The notes below the pieces were generated by a model. It did not search any database. It was not told where the DNA came from and saw only the letters and a program-made list of their open reading frames with translations. Below, piece after piece: positions 57,281-64,000 of a stretch of 64,000 nt of DNA. Every line of letters begins with the position of its first letter. Within the stretch, counting starts at the first letter, position 1. This DNA is from Paucisalibacillus globulus DSM 18846 (GTDB taxonomy: Bacteria > Bacillota > Bacilli > Bacillales > Amphibacillaceae), in assembly GCF_000482485.1 (NCBI RefSeq), contig NZ_KI519437.1, positions 124,001 to 188,000 of the forward strand, in the 5' to 3' direction. Both the position numbers and the translations under genes were made by a program.

Positions 57281-57664
57281 TTAGATTCTATTATTTATTT
57301 CTATCAATGTACCATTCGGATCGCGGAAATGAGCTACTCGAATTCCCCAATCCTCCCTGTTGTGAGGTTGAGTTATAAAGTCTACCTTTGGATTTAGCGA
57401 TTGGTAAGCATCATCTACATCATCCACGCTAAAAATGATTGCAACTTCATTTAACAGGTGGGAATCATAACTATCCTGAGGCTCATTTATATCCTCTAGC
57501 ATTTGCTTTTTATCAAAGACGGATAGATAGGTATTCCCTGTATCAAACTGAGCATAATTAGAATCTTCATCCCCCCATGTACATGGAAAGGAGAGGATAT
57601 CTTTATAGAATTGATAGCATTCTTTATAGTTGTTTACTAGAATCCTTGTATGTGTGAGTTTCAT
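57281..57664 (-). CDS. VOC/glyoxalase-family protein
   Basis: 127 aa. Two beta-alpha-beta-beta-beta units: MKLTHTRILVNNYKECYQFY and the C-terminal WGIRVAHFRDPNGTLIEI, the latter with the conserved metal Glu; the metal His of the first unit is in LTHTR. It could be a glyoxalase-like, dioxygenase or drug-binding (bleomycin/fosfomycin type) protein. Substrate not evident. Confidence 0.8.
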   Translation of the reverse strand: MKLTHTRILVNNYKECYQFYKDILSFPCTWGDEDSNYAQFDTGNTYLSVFDKKQMLEDINEPQDSYDSHLLNEVAIIFSVDDVDDAYQSLNPKVDFITQPHNREDWGIRVAHFRDPNGTLIEINNRI

Positions 57665-57719
57665 TTTAATCTCCCTTTTTTAGTGAAGCATCATTGTAAT
57701 ATACCTTTGGAGTGTTTGG

Positions 57720-58268
57720 TTAGTTCCTTTTGCCATACCAAGCTGCTTCAAATTCCAAATTCAAGGCCTTACCAAATGTAACGCCCCACTCAATAAACGC
57801 AGAACCCCATGCCGTAATTAGGTTTCCATCTTCAACCACTAACTCCCCCACAAAGTTTTCTTCTTCAAAGTAAGGAGATGCTTTCCTATCTTCCTCGTAC
57901 ATTCCAACCGTATATTTTTTCCCCTTTAGTACCCCTGCCTTTGCTAATAAAAATGGTGAACTTGAAATACTTGCTATTACGAAACCTTCTTGTGAAGAAA
58001 TATCTTTTATAAATCGGATGTAATCATCAGATTTTGCGACCTCTTGAATATCCGTACACCCTGTTAAAAGTAAACTATCGTATTCCTCATAGTTAACCTC
58101 ATTCCATGCTAATTCAGGTAAGCTAACTAGTCCCGCTTCCCCCCTAACTGAATCTTTTGTTAAACTTATAAAAGTTATTGGTTTTCCTCCTTGCATTAAA
58201 ATTGATAATGCAGTTGTAAGTTCATATTCACTGAACTCTGGATATAGTAGTATTGCTGTTTTTTTCAT
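57720..58268 (-). CDS. DJ-1/PfpI-family protein with Ser at the nucleophile position
   Basis: 182 aa, full length. Strand order and the elbow are DJ-1/PfpI-like: KKTAILLYPEFSEYELTTAL, SLLLTGCTDIQEVAKS, and the elbow VIASISSSPFLLAKAGVL followed by KGKKYTV. Family members have Cys in the elbow (AxxCxGP); here that position is Ser (ASISSSP), which should abolish the usual chemistry. The conserved Glu near the N-terminus is present (PEFSEYEL). It may be a binding protein or work by another residue. Confidence 0.8.
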   Translation of the reverse strand: MKKTAILLYPEFSEYELTTALSILMQGGKPITFISLTKDSVRGEAGLVSLPELAWNEVNYEEYDSLLLTGCTDIQEVAKSDDYIRFIKDISSQEGFVIASISSSPFLLAKAGVLKGKKYTVGMYEEDRKASPYFEEENFVGELVVEDGNLITAWGSAFIEWGVTFGKALNLEFEAAWYGKRN

Positions 58269-58381
58269 AAAAATTCCTCATCCTTCCTTGCGCTATATAG
58301 GAATATAGTGCCTTTTCTCTCTTTTAGAAAAACTTACATTCGCTCATCCTTTTATACACGATAATCCTTTTCCAATCCATC

Positions 58382-58903
58382 CTATAACTTGTTCAAAACC
58401 TCTCCAAGATCATCCCACTCATAGACTAGAAGATTAAGTTCCTTCCCTGACATCACTATCTTTTCCGTCTTTAATAACTCTGCACCGTAGTATTCATAAA
58501 AATAACGTGTTTTATTATCCTCCAATACTTCTACAAACACTCTCTTATAGCCAAGCTCCAAACATGTATGCAGAATCTGTTTCAGTAATTCCTTACCGAT
58601 TCCTTTTCCTTGGTATTCTTTCAATAAATAAATGGAAGTTAAGTCACCTGAATGCTCCACTTCATTCTCTTCCCTTTTCCCACAATCACCAAAGCCAACA
58701 ATCTCACCCTGATTATTTTCTGCTACATACACATAGTTACCTGCACGAGTAATATTACGCTTCCATAACTCTGTCCGCTTATCATAAGAAAGATTATTTA
58801 AAGCCTGTTCTGGGATAATATTTTTGTAAGTCGTACGCCAACTATCTACATGAACCTTTGCAATTCCTGATGCATCTGTGATAACTGCTTTTCTTACTTT
58901 CAT
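58382..58903 (-). CDS. GNAT acetyltransferase
   Basis: 173 aa, full GNAT fold: MKVRKAVITDASGIAKVHVD at the start, LTSIYLLKEYQGKGIGKELL with the acetyl-CoA loop Q-G-K-G-I-G, and VEVLEDNKTRYFYEYYGAELL. It belongs to the YobR/PhnO-type small-molecule acetyltransferases by appearance; substrate unknown. Runs with two more GNAT genes on the same strand, spaced 13 and 17 bp. Confidence 0.85.
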   Translation of the reverse strand: MKVRKAVITDASGIAKVHVDSWRTTYKNIIPEQALNNLSYDKRTELWKRNITRAGNYVYVAENNQGEIVGFGDCGKREENEVEHSGDLTSIYLLKEYQGKGIGKELLKQILHTCLELGYKRVFVEVLEDNKTRYFYEYYGAELLKTEKIVMSGKELNLLVYEWDDLGEVLNKL

Positions 58904-58916
58904 AATGACCTCCTAA

Positions 58917-59474
58917 TTACACCGTATTCTGCTTATACCAACTCAGAAATTCATTCTTCTCTATAACATTTAGGATGCAATCCGTCTTCACTTGTACTTC
59001 AAGCTTTCGATGCTCTTCCGGGAATTCACTCCCAACATCTAATCTCATGTATGGCAACTTTTCTTGTGCCTTTTGTGAACGTACATTGGAAACTTTTGCC
59101 CCGGCAAATACATAATCTACGTTTAAGACAGAAAATGCTGTATGTAAGATTTCTGCCTTTGCTAATTCGTTATATCCCTGTCCCCAAAACCGATGACCAA
59201 TCCAGGTACCAATATGACATGTGCTCTTTACCTTATCAATGTCTTTCAAGGTTATAACACCTATTAATTGGTCCTGCTCATCTAAGATACACCTAGAATA
59301 TTGCTTTCCCACTTCCTCCTGTTCACCAATGAACTCGATGAATTTTTTGGTACCCTCAAGGGATGTTTGTTCATCGGTCAAACCTAATGCTTCCTTCACA
59401 TGAGGAGATGAAGTTAGGGATGACATTGCTTCAGCAAATTTCGTAACATGTGGTACCAATTTTACGCTTTTCAT
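58917..59474 (-). CDS. RimJ/RimL-type GNAT acetyltransferase
   Basis: 185 aa. The RimJ/L pattern is visible: HIGTWIGHRFWGQGYNELA with the loop W-G-Q-G-Y-N and VDYVFAGAKVSNVRSQKAQEKL. The last Gly of the loop is Asn (GQGYNE rather than GxGxxT/A), unusual but tolerated. Middle gene of three adjacent GNAT genes. Confidence 0.8.
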   Translation of the reverse strand: MKSVKLVPHVTKFAEAMSSLTSSPHVKEALGLTDEQTSLEGTKKFIEFIGEQEEVGKQYSRCILDEQDQLIGVITLKDIDKVKSTCHIGTWIGHRFWGQGYNELAKAEILHTAFSVLNVDYVFAGAKVSNVRSQKAQEKLPYMRLDVGSEFPEEHRKLEVQVKTDCILNVIEKNEFLSWYKQNTV

Positions 59475-59491
59475 CCTAATCCCCCATTAAT

Positions 59492-60004
59492 TTATTGGTT
59501 AAATGCTACTTGAGCAATTTGCCTCTCTCCATTTTTTTCAAAAACTTTATACATCTGCATTCCCATATTCTTAGCTACTTTTTGTGAAGGGACATTTTTA
59601 AATGTGGTATAAGAAAAAACCTTAGAATAACCCAATTTATCAAATGCGTACTGTTTGCATGCTATGGCGGCCTCTGTCGCATATCCTTTATTCCAATAAT
59701 CCTTTATCATATGAAAACCGATCTCTGGTACCTTTTCCCCGTCAATTTCTTGCATGGTGATGCCACAATCCCCAATGAACTTTTCCCCATTCTTTAAAAT
59801 AACCGCCCACAATCCATGTTGGTACTTTTGGTAACTCTCCATATTCCATCTAATCCACTGTTTTACCTTTTCCTGGTTGAATGGTTCCGGATAGTATTGC
59901 ATGGATTCTGGATCAGAAAGAACTTTTGATAGTTCTGTAACATCATCCAGAGTCAGTTCCCTTAGGTACAATCTTTCTGTTTCCATAACCTTCAAGATAC
60001 TCAC
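59492..60004 (-). CDS. RimJ/RimL-type GNAT acetyltransferase
   Basis: 170 aa. METERLYLRELTLDDVTELS at the start, EIGFHMIKDYWNKGYATEAA and VFSYTTFKNVPSQKVAKNMGM are the Acetyltransf_3 pattern. It is the first of the three adjacent GNAT genes in the direction of transcription. Confidence 0.85.
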   Translation of the reverse strand: MSILKVMETERLYLRELTLDDVTELSKVLSDPESMQYYPEPFNQEKVKQWIRWNMESYQKYQHGLWAVILKNGEKFIGDCGITMQEIDGEKVPEIGFHMIKDYWNKGYATEAAIACKQYAFDKLGYSKVFSYTTFKNVPSQKVAKNMGMQMYKVFEKNGERQIAQVAFNQ

Positions 60005-60042
60005 CTTCTTTTTAAAATCTATTAGTGGAACCCTGTAAAATC

Positions 60043-60579
60043 TTATATAGTAGCTAATATCCAGTTAGCTGCCTCTTGAAATTCGGGAGCAACATAGTCA
60101 GGAGAAACCGCTCCCCATATACCGTAATACGCACTATTTTTATAGTTAGTAAATGCTTCTTCACCAGCCCCAGTTCTCACTAACACTTTCCTACAACCCG
60201 CTTCATGTGCAGCTATCATATCCGTCCATCTATCTCCAATCACGACACATTCTTGTAAATCCAAGTCATTTTCCATAGCTGCTTGTACTAACTTTCCTGT
60301 TGATGGCTTTCTACATTTGCACCCCTCATTTTGTTGATGTGCACAAAGGTACACCTTATCAAAGCCAAATTCCTTTAGTTCTAGTTCATAGTCTTCCTTT
60401 GCTGCTTTTCCCTTTGAAATACCTGGTTGATTGGTAAAGGAAAAAATAAACCATCCTGACTTTTTCAATTTATCTATTGAATCCCTTACATGAGGAAATA
60501 GTTTAAATTCACCAGGATATTCAACTTGATCACTACCTCCAATGGTTCCATCTCTATCGATAAATATTGCTCTTTGCAA
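60043..60579 (-). CDS. HAD-IIIA phosphatase, GmhB/HisB-like
   Basis: 178 aa. DxDGT motif with D8 and D10 (FIDRDGTIGG), TNQPG motif, a Cys/His zinc knuckle (C-x-H-x5-GC-x-C, in LCAHQQNEGCKCRKP), KPSTG with the motif III Lys, and VIGDRWTDM. This is the layout of heptose-1,7-bisphosphate phosphatase and histidinol phosphatase; in a Gram-positive without LPS heptose the substrate is probably another sugar bisphosphate. Confidence 0.84.
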   Translation of the reverse strand: MQRAIFIDRDGTIGGSDQVEYPGEFKLFPHVRDSIDKLKKSGWFIFSFTNQPGISKGKAAKEDYELELKEFGFDKVYLCAHQQNEGCKCRKPSTGKLVQAAMENDLDLQECVVIGDRWTDMIAAHEAGCRKVLVRTGAGEEAFTNYKNSAYYGIWGAVSPDYVAPEFQEAANWILATI

Positions 60580-60684
60580 AATACTTCCCTCATTTCCTTT
60601 TCAGGGCTTGTCCTATATTGGAAAACTTGCATTCACTCGTCCTTTAGGAGAAAATTTTTTATGCTTTTTTAACTATCAAAAAGA

Positions 60685-60708
60685 GGATGAACTTCCGGAT
60701 GTTCATCC
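60685..60708 (-). terminator. Terminator of the zinc-ribbon membrane gene
   Basis: GGATGAAC and GTTCATCC form an 8-bp stem, with CTCTTTTTG following on the minus strand. Confidence 0.65.
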
Positions 60709-60818
60709 TTACGATGTAAAAAGAGATTACTTTTGTACTGTCCACGAATCCTCCACACCTAAATCCATTTTCAAACTATTACAATTCTCTTAACACTCCT
60801 TAATTTTTATACAGACTA

Positions 60819-61121
60819 CTACCAAAGAGGCTCCTCCTTATTTGATAAATCTGTAAAAAGTGGAAAAACACCCACTGCTATAAGAGGAACAATTATTAAC
60901 AAGAATAGTGTCATAATAGGCGTGATGTGGAACATTAAGGAAAGAAGAATGATAAATGGACTAGAAAGGAAATTAAAGCTCGCCGTTATTTTTCTAGACT
61001 TTGTTGTTAGATACTGTTTTTCATTACAATACGGACAACTCATCTTATTCCCACTAAAAAACATTTTCTTTAATGTCTGTTTCCAGTTCCACGCTTCACC
61101 ACAACTTTGACAAGTTGGCAT
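60819..61121 (-). CDS. Cxxc_20_Cxxc-type zinc-ribbon membrane protein (TIGR04104-like)
   Basis: 100 aa. Two CxxC pairs about 20 residues apart (CQSCGEAWNWKQTLK ... CPYCNEKQYL) form a zinc ribbon, then two membrane helices (about 50-68 and 70-90). This matches a small Bacillaceae family I know as TIGR04104; function unknown. Confidence 0.75.
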   Translation of the reverse strand: MPTCQSCGEAWNWKQTLKKMFFSGNKMSCPYCNEKQYLTTKSRKITASFNFLSSPFIILLSLMFHITPIMTLFLLIIVPLIAVGVFPLFTDLSNKEEPLW

Positions 61122-61226
61122 AGGATCACCTTCTTACTTCATTTAGAATGTTTTAGTTGTTTTAATTATAACAAAATTTAAACACTATGGTATGATGGAA
61201 TACAAAAAGATGGGAGAGGATCTGAT

Positions 61227-61784
61227 TTGTTTACATTTGAAATCGATGATGAAATAACGTTAAAACTATTGAATGAAACAGATGCTGATGAGTTGTTTCA
61301 GCTTATCGATCACTCCCGAGAGCATTTACGAGAATGGCTAGCATGGATTGATGGGACAAAAACAATTCATGACTCTAAGCAATTTATTAAAACGTGTATA
61401 AAACTATACGAAGACAGACAAGGACTGACATTAGGAATCTACTTTCACGACAAACTAGCTGGACTTCTCGGTTTCAACTCCATTGATTGGACAAATCGAA
61501 TCGGGATAATAGGCTACTGGCTTGGTAGTAACTTTCAAGGCGAAGGGATTATGACAAGGGCTGTCACTAGCCTAATTGACTATGGTTTTCACCAATTAGG
61601 CCTAAACCGCATTGAAATTCGTGCTGCTTTTGAAAATATAAAAAGTAGGGCTATTCCTGAGAGGTTAGGATTCTTACAAGAAGGACAGATTCGGCAAGGA
61701 GAATGGCTATATGATCACTATGTCGACCTAGTTCTTTATGGAGTGTTAGCATCCGAGTGGGATTTTGAAAGGAGCTTATCATGA
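61227..61784 (+). CDS. RimL-type GNAT acetyltransferase
   Basis: 185 aa with a TTG start after GGGAGAGG. IGIIGYWLGSNFQGEGIMTRAV carries the loop Q-G-E-G-I-M; GLNRIEIRAAFENIKSRAIPERLGF is the typical RimL helix and strand. It overlaps the next gene by four bases (ATGA). Confidence 0.86.
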   Translation: MFTFEIDDEITLKLLNETDADELFQLIDHSREHLREWLAWIDGTKTIHDSKQFIKTCIKLYEDRQGLTLGIYFHDKLAGLLGFNSIDWTNRIGIIGYWLGSNFQGEGIMTRAVTSLIDYGFHQLGLNRIEIRAAFENIKSRAIPERLGFLQEGQIRQGEWLYDHYVDLVLYGVLASEWDFERSLS

Positions 61785-62164
61785 AGTTCTACATTGCCTC
61801 GGGATTAGATAATAAGGAAAAGGTACAATTAGTTCGCGATAAGCTACTTGAGTCCGGGCACACCCACACGTACGATTGGACAAAAAATAATCGTGCTTCC
61901 ACCGAGGAAGAACTTCGGAAAATTGGAACAGATGAGCGAAATGCTGTATTAGAGAGTGATGTGGTTATCGTTCTACTACCTGGCGGAAAGGGAACACATA
62001 CCGAGCTAGGAATGGCCATTGGATTAGAAAAGGAGATTTATCTGTTTTCTAGTGATAAGTTGGACCCAACCACTGCGACTACTTTTTATTATGTAGATGG
62101 TATCAATCATTATGATGGGGATATTGACAGTTTCGTAAGTTATTTAATAGAGTTAGATAGATAA
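61781..62164 (+). CDS. Nucleoside 2-deoxyribosyltransferase-like protein
   Basis: 127 aa, translationally coupled to the GNAT gene. MKFYIASGLDNKEKVQLVRD, then DERNAVLESDVVIVLLPGGKGTHTELGMAIG, in which the Glu of HTELG is the nucleophile position in this family. It may cleave or bind a nucleoside or ADP-ribose-type ligand. Confidence 0.72.
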   Translation: MKFYIASGLDNKEKVQLVRDKLLESGHTHTYDWTKNNRASTEEELRKIGTDERNAVLESDVVIVLLPGGKGTHTELGMAIGLEKEIYLFSSDKLDPTTATTFYYVDGINHYDGDIDSFVSYLIELDR

Positions 62165-62188
62165 ATTTCTTTTAAAGGAGTTCAACAT

Positions 62189-62275
62189 ATGAAGTGGTGG
62201 AAATTGTTTTTACTATGCTCCCTCACTATTTTTATAGTCAAATTAACAATTGAAATCATAAGTAAATTTTCTTAA
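62189..62275 (+). CDS. Small single-pass membrane protein
   Basis: 28 aa, with AAAGGAG upstream of an ATG. MKWWKLFLLCSLTIFIVKLT and a short tail form one membrane helix with a basic N-terminus. No family known; the good ribosome binding site is the main support. Confidence 0.45.
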   Translation: MKWWKLFLLCSLTIFIVKLTIEIISKFS

Positions 62276-62369
62276 TACCTATTTTCTTATCACCTATAAG
62301 CGATAAATTATTAATAAATAGCAACAATCTATACGAAAAGAGACAATAGATTAGATAGGAGAGACTTAG

Positions 62370-62963
62370 ATGACAACCATTTATCTCGTACGCCATGGGC
62401 AAACGGATTGGAATGTGGAAAGAAGAGCACAGGGGCAGACTGATATCCCTTTAAATGCTACAGGCATTCAGCAAGCTGAAGTTTGTGGTGCAGCTCTTAA
62501 TCCAAACGACTATGATGTTGTTATAACTAGTCAGTTACAACGTGCTCATAAGACAGCTGAAATTATTAATAACTTCCTTGAACTTCCATTTAAAGTGATG
62601 GAAGATTTTGCGGAAAGGTTTTTTGGAGATGCGGAAGGCCTAACATTAGACGAGCGTGACAAGCTGTATCCGGATCGTAATTATCCCAACCAGGAAGCAT
62701 TAGAAGATTTTTCCAATAGGATTATGGCTGGGCTGGAACATATTCACCAGAACTATTTAGGGAAAAGGGTTCTATTAGTTTCACATGGTGCAGTAATCTA
62801 CCGCATGCTGTCCATTATTTCTGAAGATCAGGTTGACATTGGAGTTGGCGGTAGAAGAATCGAAAACACGAGTATTTCAACGATTGTTCGTGATAAGAAA
62901 TTCTGGGTAATTCAGGACTATAATCGTGTAAATCATTTGAAGATAGTCCAGGAAAAGGCCTAA
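62370..62963 (+). CDS. Histidine phosphatase (phosphoglycerate-mutase-like)
   Basis: 197 aa. The phospho-His site is H9 in IYLVRHGQTDWN, with RAHKTAEI in the middle, ERFFGDAEGL with the acid, and the second His in LLVSHGAVI. Cofactor-independent-looking small phosphatases of this kind include PhoE and CobC. The substrate is not evident. Confidence 0.87.
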   Translation: MTTIYLVRHGQTDWNVERRAQGQTDIPLNATGIQQAEVCGAALNPNDYDVVITSQLQRAHKTAEIINNFLELPFKVMEDFAERFFGDAEGLTLDERDKLYPDRNYPNQEALEDFSNRIMAGLEHIHQNYLGKRVLLVSHGAVIYRMLSIISEDQVDIGVGGRRIENTSISTIVRDKKFWVIQDYNRVNHLKIVQEKA

Positions 62964-63041
62964 GGAGGCTGCTAGATGTTACTATATTTTTGATACCATC
63001 AACTACCTAGAATCATATAAAAAGATAAGGAGTTGATTGTT

Positions 63042-63446
63042 ATGTTATATAAAAATTCCCTAGATGGGGTTACAGAAGAAATGTTGGAAGGTTTCTTTGT
63101 GGACTGGCCAAATCCACCAAGTCCAGCTACTCACCGTAAACTACTAAAAAATAGCAGCTATATTGTACTTGCATTAGATGAGGATGAAAATCGTGTGGTC
63201 GGATTTATCACTGCCGTTAGTGATAAGGTCCTTTCTGCCTATGTTCCGCTTCTCGAAGTGTTGCCAGATTATAAGAATCAAGGAATCGGAAAGGAATTGG
63301 TTAATAGAATGCTTAAGCAACTGGAGCATCTATACATGATTGACCTTTGCTGTGATGAAGATTTGGTTCCTTATTATGAGAACTTCGGTATGATGAAGGG
63401 GACTGGAATGTTATTTAGGAATTATGATAGACAAGCAGGAAATTAG
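63042..63446 (+). CDS. GNAT acetyltransferase
   Basis: I choose the ATG at 63042 (MLYKNSLDGV, 134 aa) after AAGGAG; the TTG three codons earlier is closer than usual. AYVPLLEVLPDYKNQGIGKELV holds the acetyl-CoA loop N-Q-G-I-G-K, with YMIDLCCDEDLVPYYENFGM after it. Confidence 0.82.
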   Translation: MLYKNSLDGVTEEMLEGFFVDWPNPPSPATHRKLLKNSSYIVLALDEDENRVVGFITAVSDKVLSAYVPLLEVLPDYKNQGIGKELVNRMLKQLEHLYMIDLCCDEDLVPYYENFGMMKGTGMLFRNYDRQAGN

Positions 63447-63452
63447 AATTTG

Positions 63453-63483
63453 AACTGCATCTCTAGTTGAGGTGCAGTTTTTT
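63453..63483 (+). terminator. Terminator between two GNAT genes
   Basis: AACTGCATCTC pairs with GAGGTGCAGTT around TAGTT, followed by a short T run. Confidence 0.7.
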
Positions 63484-63502
63484 CAGGAGGAGGGTGCTGT
63501 CT

Positions 63503-64000
63503 GTGGAGATTAAATCAGTTATTTTCAGACCAATAACTATGGACGACTTTGATGAAGTTTTAGATTGGAGTAAAGATCATGCCTTTTGTTTGGCGAATGA
63601 TTGGGAGCTTAATAGGGATTCTGGGGAGTTATATAATTGGTGGCTAAAATGCGTTAAAAACCAAGCAACCGACTTTATTCGAATGGGGTTGGAGTGGAAT
63701 AATAGATTGATTGGTTATGCTGACTTAGCTCACATACGTGGAAATACGGCTGAATTGGGAATTGCGATTGGTGATAGTACGTTATGGAGAAAGGGAATAG
63801 GTACTCTTGCACCGATCAATGGATAAAATATGCTTCGAAGGTATTTAACATTTCTATCTTTCATGCTGAAACTCACGAAACAAATTGTGGTTCAAAGAAG
63901 ATGCTAGAAAAATTAGGATTTCAAGAGATAAGTCAGAATGGCTCCGAAGTTGATAAAGGTTTGGAGACCAAACTAATACAGTATCAATTTATATTACAAT
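63503..64000 (+). pseudogene. GNAT acetyltransferase with a frameshift (partial at window end)
   Basis: A GTG start after AGGAGG gives MEIKSVIFRPITMDDFDEVL and a GNAT core up to LGIAIGDSTLWRKGIGT; the frame then ends early at 63826 (LAPING). From about 63800 another frame continues the fold: SCTDQWIKYASKVFNISIFH, then HETNCGSKKMLEKLGFQE, running off the window. A lost GAAT-like quartet near 63798-63804 would explain it. Either a decayed gene or a sequencing error. Confidence 0.7.

Overview
The window comes from a low-GC Gram-positive chromosome, most likely a Bacillaceae member (Bacillus/Oceanobacillus/Virgibacillus-like). The evidence is strong GGAGG ribosome binding sites with frequent TTG/GTG starts, a YfiT/BstA-type bacillithiol transferase, a CzrA-type zinc sensor with a CDF exporter, a Bce-type peptide detoxification module, an M23 peptidase/bactofilin pair and rlmH. 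No rRNA, tRNA or CRISPR array was recognised.

Layout. (1) 1-5.2 kb: the end of a cell-wall amidase gene, then a Bce-type module (response regulator, intramembrane-sensing kinase, ABC ATPase, permease) with a perfect 22-bp palindrome before the transporter genes. Its codon use looks more GC-rich than its surroundings. (2) 5.2-6.95 kb: a scar zone with remnants of a MerR regulator and a two-component system, plus a small PD-(D/E)XK-like gene. (3) 6.95-42.86 kb: what I read as an SCC-like integrative element of about 35.9 kb inserted in the 3' end of rlmH. It is bounded by an 11-bp direct repeat, TATTTATGATA, at 6952-6962 and 42856-42866; the right copy overlaps the rlmH stop codon. A large serine recombinase lies just inside the right end. 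(4) 43.3-64 kb: ordinary chromosome with envelope genes, zinc homeostasis, and a run of small detoxification or modification genes including seven GNAT acetyltransferases (one frameshifted and cut by the window end), an APH-like kinase, VOC, DJ-1 and HAD proteins. Four copies of a long palindrome sit directly behind genes at 51.6-55.3 kb.

The element cargo is almost entirely anti-phage or DNA-processing. A probable BREX operon runs leftward from a good promoter at 35.6 kb: a small gene, brxA, brxB, brxC, pglX, pglZ, then a SNF2-type helicase in place of the Lon-like brxL, an Mrr-type nuclease, and a DUF6119-like gene broken by a one-base frameshift. Beyond it are a 1573-aa SF1 helicase with a C-terminal Vsr-like nuclease, paired with a 99-aa protein made of three 19-residue repeats; a translationally coupled DUF262/DUF1524 (GmrSD/BrxU-like) protein with a zinc-ribbon UvrD-like helicase carrying an inserted nuclease domain; and a RhuM-family protein. 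The right part of the element holds its housekeeping genes: small hypotheticals, a conserved phage-type protein, RadC, a coupled pair with weak RusA-like features, an XRE regulator, and a 52-aa protein coupled to the recombinase.

Most interesting points: the rlmH-integrated, BREX-carrying element with its putative ends in view; a recombinase whose C-terminus is predicted to change between integrated and circular states; and two adjacent helicase-nuclease operons that may be undescribed defence systems. All functional statements are read from sequence motifs; no database search was possible.
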